Source: JAGDMJ01 sp963809695
GTDB lineage: Bacteria > Bacteroidota > Ignavibacteria > UBA10030 > UBA6906
Direction: 5' to 3'
Length of the DNA: 64,000 bases
Assembly: GCA_963809695.1 (NCBI GenBank)
Contig: CAWEKI010000001.1
Location: 34,149-98,148, forward strand
The notes beneath the pieces are model-generated. The model made no database searches. It was not told where the DNA came from and saw nothing but the letters and a program-made list of their open reading frames with translations. The first letter of the stretch is position 1; every line of letters starts with the position of its first letter. Made by a program: the position numbers and the translations under genes. Positions 18,040 to 25,118 of this stretch are shown in pieces.

Positions 18040-18091
18040 ATGAGAAACCGAATTCAACACACCGGAATATAGATAAAGAGGAGAACACACA

Positions 18092-20512
18092 ATGGCACAA
18101 GCAAAGGCTGCAGAGAAGAGCTCCACAGGGCGCGTCAAGGCAGATAAAGCACGGATCGACCGGCTGAAAGAACAGCTCAGGAGCACGCCTGCCGAGGTCG
18201 ATTTTGAACGCGTCAGGATTATGGCGGAGGTGTACGATGATGCTGCCGGCTATCAGACGATCATCTGTAGGGCCAAATTCATGGCAACCCTGCTTGAGAG
18301 GAAAAAGTTGTACATCGACGAAAATCTCTTTGTGGGCAGCATGGCAAGCACCGTCAATGGCATCTACACCTATCCGGAATGGCAAGTGGATTGGATGATA
18401 GAGGAGAATACGATTGATGAGAAGTGTAAAACCCCGGAAGACAAGAAGGCCAACAAATGGGCGCTCGAATACTGGGAAAAGCGTGCACTGAAGCCCCGCA
18501 CGCTCGATATATTCGAAAGAAAATATGGTTTTGATCCGCGCCCTTCCTATGCTTCCGGCAATGTCGTTAGTTTCTTTGACTGGCCCGGTGGCGGAGGCAA
18601 CCTGAACTATCCCCGGGTTTACAGGGAAGGGCTTGCCAGCATGATCAAAGAGGTAGAGGAGCGCGAGGCAGCCCTCGAAATGAGACTGCCGAATGCGGAC
18701 AAGTTCGCCTTCTATGAAGCCAGTCTAATTGTCATGAGAGCCTTTATTCGCCTGGCTCACCGTTATGCTGAACTGGCAAGGGAGATGGCGGCTAAGGAAA
18801 AGGATGCAACCCGTAAGGCGGAGCTGATAGCAATTGCCGAAACCTGCGAATGGGTTCCTGAGCATCCGGCCCGCAATCTGCGGGAGGCTATGCAGTGCCA
18901 TTTCTTCTGTCATATCGTTGCAGAAATAGAGCAGGTCGGTTGCGGCTATTCTGAGGCTTATCTGGGCCAGAATTTAGAGCCGTTCTATCAGGCTGACAAG
19001 GCTGCCGGTCTAATTGGATATGACGAGGCAGTCTATATGTTCGAGAACCTCGTCATCAAGCTGAACGAGATCGGCTATTACTATGGCGAGAAGGTCGCCT
19101 TGCAGAACTCTGCCGACCTGGGTCAGAGCATCACGCTCGGTGGCTATACCGAAGATGGAGATGATGCCACCGCTGAAATGGATTATGTGGTCCTGGATGC
19201 ATGTAACTACCTTCACTTGCCACAGCCTCCACTGAGTTGCTGCTACACGGAGAGAATGAGCGGTAAATTCCTGGAGAAGGTCCTCGATGTAATAGGCACG
19301 GGTATCGGTATGCCTCAGTTCGTCAATGGCGAAGTGATGGTGAAGCGCGCCTTGAATCTCTTTGCAGACTCCAAGAAGGGCCTCACACTCGAAAAAGCCA
19401 GACGCACCTGCATTGGCGCCTGCGTAGGTTCATACATTCCCTATGAGACAGGACACCCTGTTGAAGGGCAGCCCAACCTGGGGAAGGTCATCGAGTTGTT
19501 GATGAACAATGGCTTCGATCCCCGCACCAAGCAGCAGATCGGACCCAAGACCGGAGATCCCGAGACCTTCAAGACTTTCGAAGAACTATACGCTGCATTC
19601 CAAAAGCAGATCGATTTCAACGAGGAGGTTCTCCGCCGGGGTGCATGGATCGCCAGCATGTTGTGCGCGGACTTCCTGCCGACAACCTGGCGCTCGCTTC
19701 TTACCGGGGGCTGCATTGAAACCGGCACCGAGGTATGGAATGGCGGAGCCAATTACTACACAACTGCGCAAATCGTTGTCGGTGGTGTTGACGCCGCCAA
19801 CTCGCTGATGGCGGTGAAAAAGTTGGTCTATGATGACAAAAAGATCACCATGGCCGAGCTGAAAAAGGCGCTGACTGCCAATTGGGTAGGATACGAGCAT
19901 GTACGCAAGATGTGCTATGAAGCTCCCAAACATGGCAACGACATTCCTGAAATGAACAAGCTGACTCGTAAGGTGTTCAATAGTATCTATGAGGCTTTCC
20001 AAAAGGTAGATGGTGGTGGAAACTACATCAGCCAGGACATTAAATCAGCGCCTGATGCCTATACCAAGAGCATCCACAACCTGATGGGACTGGTGACGGG
20101 CGCGCTGCCGAACGGTAAATATGCCGGGGTTGCACTCACCGATGGAAGTCTGTCGGCCATGCCGGGAACCGATGTCAATGGGCCTACCGCGTTGATTATG
20201 TCTGCAGCGAAGAGTCAGGATGCCATTAAGTATACAGCAACACACATGAACATGAAATTCCCGCCCGATCAGCTGAAAACACGCAAGGGCCGGGATAACG
20301 TGCTGAATCTTATCAAGACCTATTTTGACAATGATGGCTATCACATTCAGTTTAATGTGCTCGATACCAACATCCTGAGAGATGCACAGAAGCACCCTGA
20401 AAACTACCGTGACCTTGTGGTTCGGGTAGCTGGTTTCAGCGCTTTCTTCACCAAACTGGCCCCGGGTGTGCAGGAAGAGGTCATTGCCCGTACCTTGCAG
20501 AGTTTCAAATAA
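18092..20512 (+). CDS. Glycyl radical enzyme of unassigned substrate
   Basis: An 806-residue PFL/glycerol-dehydratase-superfamily protein. The C-terminal glycyl loop is Arg-Val-Ala-Gly-Phe-Ser-Ala-Phe-Phe, with Gly about 28 residues from the end, as required. The thiyl cysteine lies in Ile-Gly-Ala-Cys-Val-Gly-Ser (about residue 450), followed by Tyr-Ile-Pro-Tyr-Glu. Diol dehydratases, choline lyase and hydroxyphenylacetate decarboxylase carry Gly-Cys-Val-Glu there, so the general-base Glu is missing, a feature shared with fumarate-adding and other special subfamilies. A strong GAGGAG site precedes the ATG. A terminator follows directly; the activase is two genes downstream. The reaction cannot be assigned from sequence alone. 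Confidence 0.9.
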   Translation: MAQAKAAEKSSTGRVKADKARIDRLKEQLRSTPAEVDFERVRIMAEVYDDAAGYQTIICRAKFMATLLERKKLYIDENLFVGSMASTVNGIYTYPEWQVDWMIEENTIDEKCKTPEDKKANKWALEYWEKRALKPRTLDIFERKYGFDPRPSYASGNVVSFFDWPGGGGNLNYPRVYREGLASMIKEVEEREAALEMRLPNADKFAFYEASLIVMRAFIRLAHRYAELAREMAAKEKDATRKAELIAIAETCEWVPEHPARNLREAMQCHFFCHIVAEIEQVGCGYSEAYLGQNLEPFYQADKAAGLIGYDEAVYMFENLVIKLNEIGYYYGEKVALQNSADLGQSITLGGYTEDGDDATAEMDYVVLDACNYLHLPQPPLSCCYTERMSGKFLEKVLDVIGTGIGMPQFVNGEVMVKRALNLFADSKKGLTLEKARRTCIGACVGSYIPYETGHPVEGQPNLGKVIELLMNNGFDPRTKQQIGPKTGDPETFKTFEELYAAFQKQIDFNEEVLRRGAWIASMLCADFLPTTWRSLLTGGCIETGTEVWNGGANYYTTAQIVVGGVDAANSLMAVKKLVYDDKKITMAELKKALTANWVGYEHVRKMCYEAPKHGNDIPEMNKLTRKVFNSIYEAFQKVDGGGNYISQDIKSAPDAYTKSIHNLMGLVTGALPNGKYAGVALTDGSLSAMPGTDVNGPTALIMSAAKSQDAIKYTATHMNMKFPPDQLKTRKGRDNVLNLIKTYFDNDGYHIQFNVLDTNILRDAQKHPENYRDLVVRVAGFSAFFTKLAPGVQEEVIARTLQSFK

Positions 20513-20532
20513 TCTGAAGATCAAGGAAGCTC

Positions 20533-20571
20533 ATGTAAGGCATGGCACTTGGTCATGCCTTACATTTTGTT
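20533..20571 (+). terminator. Terminator after the glycyl radical enzyme
   Basis: ATGTAAGGCATG and CATGCCTTACAT form a perfect twelve-base stem with a nine-base loop, followed by TTTGTT. It can end or attenuate transcription between the enzyme and its activase, which would give the enzyme more transcript than its activator. Confidence 0.75.
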
Positions 20572-20637
20572 CCGTCAACACCCTTTCCTGTCCCGCCCAA
20601 GCGGGAGCCTTAGTTTCGGGGTTGACTAAGAAGCAGC

Positions 20638-20850
20638 AGTAGTCATTTCGGGAGAGCGAAGCGACGAAGCAGTCTCTTATCGGCTCTGGGGTTGCTTCGC
20701 CCCGCCAAGGCGGGGCTCGCAGTGACAGGAAAGCAGTCAGATTGTGCGCCAGAGGTTCATCCCTTGGGGGCTTCGGGCCCACAGGTCCGGTCCTTCGGAC
20801 CGAGACTCTCGGTCTGAAAGGCCGGAGCAGGCTCGCAATGACAGTTGGAG
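20638..20850 (+). repeat. Extragenic palindromic repeats
   Basis: The gap between the glycyl radical enzyme and the PFK-like gene holds no gene. It contains a unit with GAGCGAAGCGACGAAGCAGTCTC and CCCCGCCAAGGCGGGGCTCGCAGTGAC, of the widespread GTCATTGCGAG...GAAGCAATCTC class, then a second palindromic stretch (GGTCCGGTCCTTCGGACC, GAGACTCTCGG) ending in GCTCGCAATGACA. A related GAGACTCTC palindrome interrupts the tRNA-Leu fragment at 55099-55202. Confidence 0.65.
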
Positions 20851-20920
20851 GACTTTTGGGTCACTCCCGAAGAGTGTGATTTGAGCGCAACCGAACAGAA
20901 GTTAATCAAGGAGGCACATT

Positions 20921-22093
20921 ATGAGTACGGAAATTGGTCATGGTAGTTTTCTCAGGCGCATTGCTATCAATGTTGGCGCCGGCTACGTTCCTGGCATAAA
21001 TGCCGTTATTACGGGTGCTGCGATGGCGGCCGGTAAAATGGGATGGGAGATGGTCGGTGTTTGCGATGGGTTTGAAGGTTTACTTCACCCCGAAAAATAT
21101 CCTGAGGGTGGACTGGTTACACTCAGCCCTCGGCTGATAGAAAATCTTGATCCTTCTGCAGGGGGTATACTTGGCCAATCGGTCCGGGTCGATCCGTTTC
21201 ATGTCCGCACGGTAAACAAAGACGACATGGTGGAAGAAGTGGACATGTCCGATGATCTCTTGAAAAGGCTGAAGGAAGAAAAGATTGACGGATTGATTTC
21301 AGTGGTTGGCGGACTTGGGCTGAGTATTCTCTACAAGCTCCACCGCAAAGGGCTCAATGCGGTGTGCATCCCAAGGTCGATCGATAATGATATCGCCTGT
21401 ACTTCGGTGTCATTCGGATTCAACAGCGCCCTCACCTTCACCATCGAAATGCTGGACCGTGCCCGTCAGGCGGCCCAGTCTGCACGCAAAATTGCAGTAG
21501 TCGAGGTACAGGGAGAGCAGGCTGGATGGATTGCACTCCAGGCAGGTATAGCAGCTTGTGCTGATGTCATCATGATCCCCGAGATCCCTGTTGATCTCAA
21601 GAATGTGGCACGGAGATTAAAAGATAAGATGTCACCCAGAAGGCCGTACGGGCTTGTTGTGGTGGCCCAGGGAGCGAAACTTATCAGTCAAACTAAGAAG
21701 GAAGGGGCCACATCCTCCCTAAAAGCTACTCTGTCGCCACTGGCTACCGGTGATTCCAGCAGTGAGCACGTCATTCAGAGTTCTGGCCAGGCAGCAGAGA
21801 CTGTGGCAAGAGAACTTCAGCTGCTGATAGCCGAGGAAACCTATCCGCTCGTCATCGGTCCCTGGGTCAGGGGTGGTACCCCAACTGCTGTCGACCGCCA
21901 ACTGGGGATGGCGTACGGAGCCGGGGCATTGCAGGCGCTGAAAGCGGGGAAGAATGGAGTAATGGTTGCTTTTGTTCCTCCTGAAATCAGGTTCGTGCCG
22001 CTGGCAGAAGCAATCAACAAAGTCAGAACGGTGTCTGCGGACAGCGAATTCCTGAAGATTGCTCATTCACTTGGCATTTATTGTGGAAAATAA
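20921..22093 (+). CDS. 6-phosphofructokinase-like protein with a degenerate nucleotide loop
   Basis: A 390-residue PFK-family protein. It has Gly-Tyr-Val-Pro-Gly-Ile-Asn-Ala-Val-Ile at the N-terminus, the catalytic box as Pro-Arg-Ser-Ile-Asp-Asn-Asp near 150, and Arg-Gly-Gly-Thr-Pro-Thr-Ala-Val-Asp-Arg near 320. The phosphoryl-donor loop, Gly-Gly-Asp-Gly/Asp-Ser/Thr in ATP and pyrophosphate enzymes, reads Gly-Gly-Leu-Gly-Leu, so the metal-binding Asp is absent. It is therefore either an altered kinase or a non-catalytic relative. AAGGAGG precedes the ATG. It stands between a glycyl radical enzyme and its activase, twelve bases before the latter, an unusual place for a PFK. Its job there is unknown. 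Confidence 0.82.
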   Translation: MSTEIGHGSFLRRIAINVGAGYVPGINAVITGAAMAAGKMGWEMVGVCDGFEGLLHPEKYPEGGLVTLSPRLIENLDPSAGGILGQSVRVDPFHVRTVNKDDMVEEVDMSDDLLKRLKEEKIDGLISVVGGLGLSILYKLHRKGLNAVCIPRSIDNDIACTSVSFGFNSALTFTIEMLDRARQAAQSARKIAVVEVQGEQAGWIALQAGIAACADVIMIPEIPVDLKNVARRLKDKMSPRRPYGLVVVAQGAKLISQTKKEGATSSLKATLSPLATGDSSSEHVIQSSGQAAETVARELQLLIAEETYPLVIGPWVRGGTPTAVDRQLGMAYGAGALQALKAGKNGVMVAFVPPEIRFVPLAEAINKVRTVSADSEFLKIAHSLGIYCGK

Positions 22094-22105
22094 GGAGGAA
22101 GAATT

Positions 22106-23080
22106 GTGAACAATCAAACAATAAACCCAAGCGATATGACAGGGACGGTGCTGAATATCCAACGATACTGCAGCCACGACGGTCCGGGCATCCGCACTAC
22201 CGTCTTCCTGAAGGGTTGCTCGCTGCGCTGCAAATGGTGCGGCAATCCTGAAAGCATCCGGATAAAACCGGAAATGTCCTACGATTCCAGGAAATGTACG
22301 GGCAAGAAGGCATGTGGAGTTTGCCTGAAGTCGCCCTTCCCGGAAGGCGCCTTCTATGTTGTGGAGGGCGACGATGACAAAGTAAAAGTCAACTGGCATC
22401 TGGCCATGGATTGCGACGAGACATTGACATCGCTCTGCCCGACAGGAGCGCTCGAAATGTTTGGCAAAAAGATGACAGTAAAAGAGGTGTTGGACGAGGT
22501 GGAGAAGGATGCTTCCTTTTACCGAAATACAGGGGGTGGAATGACATTGAGTGGCGGTGAGATCATGCTGCAGCCTGATTTCAGCGCAGGTTTGCTGAAG
22601 GAAGCGCACGATCGTGGCTTCAATACGGCCATAGAAACAGCGTGCAACGCTCCATGGCCTTTCCTGGAGAAGGTGCTGCCCCACGTTGATACGATGCTGC
22701 ATGACCACAAGCTGACCATCCCGGAGAGGCACAAGAAATGGACCGGCGTGGACAACAAGCGTATACTCGAGAACTTCAAGAAAGCTTACGAGACGTTTCC
22801 CAACATTGACTTCATCGCCCGCACGCCGCTGATTCCCGGCATCAATGCCGATGAGGAACATATACGAGCAGTGCTGGCGTTCATTCGCCCTCACAAGAAC
22901 GTGATTGACTATGAGCTGTTGCCGTATCACCGCTTCGGCCTGGGCAAGTACGAATACCTGGGCAAGGTGTATGAACTGGATGATTACAAAACGCCGTCTG
23001 ATGAATTGGTTAAACATTTACAGGCCATCATCGACGAGGCCTTCGGCCGAAGTGCCCAGACAGCCGCGGTCGTGAAATAG
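22106..23080 (+). CDS. Glycyl radical enzyme activase (radical SAM)
   Basis: A 324-residue activating enzyme. The radical-SAM motif Cys-Ser-Leu-Arg-Cys-Lys-Trp-Cys (CxxxCxxC) lies near 37-44 after Asp-Gly-Pro-Gly-Ile-Arg-Thr-Thr-Val-Phe-Leu-Lys-Gly-Cys. The ferredoxin-like insert typical of long activases follows (about 68-125) but keeps few cysteines (Cys-x5-Cys-x2-Cys, then Cys and Cys-Pro), enough for about one auxiliary cluster rather than two. Gly-Gly-Gly-Met-Thr-Leu-Ser-Gly-Gly-Glu binds SAM. It would install the radical on the enzyme at 18092. The start is GTG at 22106 with AAGGAGG eight bases upstream. Confidence 0.92.
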   Translation: MNNQTINPSDMTGTVLNIQRYCSHDGPGIRTTVFLKGCSLRCKWCGNPESIRIKPEMSYDSRKCTGKKACGVCLKSPFPEGAFYVVEGDDDKVKVNWHLAMDCDETLTSLCPTGALEMFGKKMTVKEVLDEVEKDASFYRNTGGGMTLSGGEIMLQPDFSAGLLKEAHDRGFNTAIETACNAPWPFLEKVLPHVDTMLHDHKLTIPERHKKWTGVDNKRILENFKKAYETFPNIDFIARTPLIPGINADEEHIRAVLAFIRPHKNVIDYELLPYHRFGLGKYEYLGKVYELDDYKTPSDELVKHLQAIIDEAFGRSAQTAAVVK

Positions 23081-23119
23081 GTTCGTGTTCGAGGTCGCAA
23101 TCTAAGAACCGGGGTATTT

Positions 23120-24259
23120 ATGAGCAATGAGGACAAATCGTTAGATATATACGAACGACTGGCGGCGGCGCAGGAGGCGCTTCCGCATGGCTTCCCCAGG
23201 ACGAAATCTGGGGTGGAAATACAGCTGATAAAGATGGCGTTCACACCCGAGGAAGTTTCGCTTGCGGGCCAGCTGACCCGCTTCCCGGAGACCGCAGCCG
23301 ATATCGCGAAACGGGTTGGTATGGAGGAAGCCGATGTAACAGCCCTACTCGAGAGTCTGATACCACGACGGCTGGTACGTCTCGACTCAAAGGGGATGGC
23401 AGCTCCCGGTATGGTGCCTACAGCCGAAGGCGAGAAAAAGTACCGGCTGGGTCCTTTTCTGGTTGGCTGGTACGAAGCCAATATGCGGCTGCTGGATAAG
23501 GAATTTGCGGAGCTCTTCGAGCAATTCGTGATCGAGGGCGGCGGGGAGAAGATCCTTGCGCCCCGGCCCGGCGTGCTGGGCGTTGTACCTGTGCGCGGCT
23601 CTCTGAAACCTGAGCTGATGGCGGCTATGGAGCCCCACCTGGATATCGATGCCCATTTCAAACGCCACGAGCGTTTTCTCGTGATCCCCTGTGTGTGCAA
23701 AAAGGAGCGGGAGGATCTGGGGCACTTCGACTGCAAGTTCCCCATGAAACGATGTGGGTTTGTAGGATTGCCACCTCACACCCCGCTCTCAGAAACCGTG
23801 CTTGACAGGGAGGAGGCGAACAAGCTCCTTTATGAACTTGAGGAGATGGGACACGTTCACCTTGCGTTTTACGGATACACAATGGGAGCGGATATACCTC
23901 AGTTTGTAGGCACCTGTAACTGCGATGGCTGTTGCTGTGGGGTATTGCACGGACAGAAACTCTCCGGCATATCGGAAGGGGCGCAACGGTCGAACTACCG
24001 CGCTGTCATCGATCCAGAGAAGTGCATTTCCTGCGGCGTGTGCCAGGGGCGTTGCCCGGTGGACGCCATCGCTGATGATGAGAATGGCAAGTCGAATGTG
24101 GAACGGGCAAAGTGCATCGGTTGTGGTGTGTGCGTGATCGGATGTGTAAGCGTTGCGATCGAGATGCTGCCGGTATCAAAGGAGGAGTGGTTCCATGTGC
24201 CTTCCAGCATGGCGGAATGGGAGGAGAGGCGCCTGGAGTATTTGGCAGCGCAGAAGTAG
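23120..24259 (+). CDS. Winged-helix-like protein with 4Fe-4S dicluster ferredoxin domain
   Basis: A 379-residue protein. Residues 35-100 look like a winged helix (Ala-Asp-Ile-Ala-Lys-Arg-Val-Gly followed by a second helix and Arg-Arg-Leu-Val-Arg-Leu). The middle contains Cys-Val-Cys and Cys-Lys-Phe-Pro-x4-Cys, then the cysteine cluster Cys-Asn-Cys-Asp-Gly-Cys-Cys-Cys near 270. The C-terminus has two ferredoxin motifs, Cys-Ile-Ser-Cys-Gly-Val-Cys-x3-Cys-Pro and Cys-Ile-Gly-Cys-Gly-Val-Cys-x3-Cys (the second lacks Pro). It could supply electrons to the activase next door or sense redox state; neither is shown. It lies 39 bp after the activase. Confidence 0.8.
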   Translation: MSNEDKSLDIYERLAAAQEALPHGFPRTKSGVEIQLIKMAFTPEEVSLAGQLTRFPETAADIAKRVGMEEADVTALLESLIPRRLVRLDSKGMAAPGMVPTAEGEKKYRLGPFLVGWYEANMRLLDKEFAELFEQFVIEGGGEKILAPRPGVLGVVPVRGSLKPELMAAMEPHLDIDAHFKRHERFLVIPCVCKKEREDLGHFDCKFPMKRCGFVGLPPHTPLSETVLDREEANKLLYELEEMGHVHLAFYGYTMGADIPQFVGTCNCDGCCCGVLHGQKLSGISEGAQRSNYRAVIDPEKCISCGVCQGRCPVDAIADDENGKSNVERAKCIGCGVCVIGCVSVAIEMLPVSKEEWFHVPSSMAEWEERRLEYLAAQK

Positions 24260-24318
24260 CGTGCGGGCCGGACCGGGAGAGCTCGATATCTCCCGAATCC
24301 TAAATTGATTTTCGATAA

Positions 24319-25071
24319 ATGAACGCCAGGTATAACTTTCATTTTATATGGTTAGTACTCTGTGTTCTAGTGAGTTCTGCAAGCAACAGCTATGCCCAAG
24401 ATTCATCATTCGAATTATGGCCCGAAACGGATATTTGGTACAGGATAAACCCGTCCTGGCGGCTGTCAGCTTTTATTCCTATCACAAAATACCACGAAAG
24501 CCAAAACCGGGACTTGAATATATATCTGCAGGCCGATTATGCATGGGGCCGGACAACATTCTCCCTGTACAGGAGGTTACGAGATGAAGAGAGAGCGGCG
24601 CAGATGAGATCTTGGTTACTGCGCTGGGGTTTCATGGAAGGATGGAGCCTGGGTGATAACCCAAGCAACTATACGGAAGATATGCTCTTCGCCGAAATCC
24701 ACAAAAGAGATCCTCTCATAGGAGGCATATTACTCTCGCATCGTATTCGTGTCGACCTCCGGTGGGTTGGCGAAGATCCGGACCTTTCTTATCGGTTCCG
24801 TTACCGTGTCATGCTTGAAAAGGAATATACCTCCGGCAATAGTTCGATTGTTCCTTATGTGAACATAGAACCTTTCTGGGACTCGCGCTATGCAACTTTC
24901 AGTCGTGTGCGCATTATCGGAGGCGCTACCTTTTCCTGGGGACCACGCTGGGCGTTTGAAGGCAACCTGACATATCAGTACGATTCACATTATGATACAA
25001 GCAATCTCTATGCGCTCAACCTGATCGTGCACTTGTTTTTTGAAGCAGAGAATGACGATGATACAAATTAA
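24319..25071 (+). CDS. DUF2490-like envelope beta-barrel protein
   Basis: A 250-residue protein with a signal peptide (1-26, Ser-Tyr-Ala-Gln) followed by a chain of short amphipathic strands rich in aromatic residues, such as Phe-Glu-Leu-Trp-Pro-Glu-Thr-Asp-Ile-Trp-Tyr-Arg and Leu-Asn-Ile-Tyr-Leu-Gln-Ala-Asp-Tyr. It ends in a strand finishing near Phe-Phe. This matches DUF2490-type outer membrane proteins. Codon usage is more AT-rich than its neighbours. The function is unknown; it lies 59 bp after the Fe-S protein and 47 bp before the glucosidase. Confidence 0.7.
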   Translation: MNARYNFHFIWLVLCVLVSSASNSYAQDSSFELWPETDIWYRINPSWRLSAFIPITKYHESQNRDLNIYLQADYAWGRTTFSLYRRLRDEERAAQMRSWLLRWGFMEGWSLGDNPSNYTEDMLFAEIHKRDPLIGGILLSHRIRVDLRWVGEDPDLSYRFRYRVMLEKEYTSGNSSIVPYVNIEPFWDSRYATFSRVRIIGGATFSWGPRWAFEGNLTYQYDSHYDTSNLYALNLIVHLFFEAENDDDTN

Positions 25072-25118
25072 CCGGCTGCAGTAAGTCAACAGGGAACGCG
25101 AAATTCAGGAGGATATTC

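Noticed and set aside
18092..20512. Pyruvate formate-lyase
   Set aside because: PFL has adjacent Cys-Cys at the active site; here there is a single Cys in Ala-Cys-Val-Gly.
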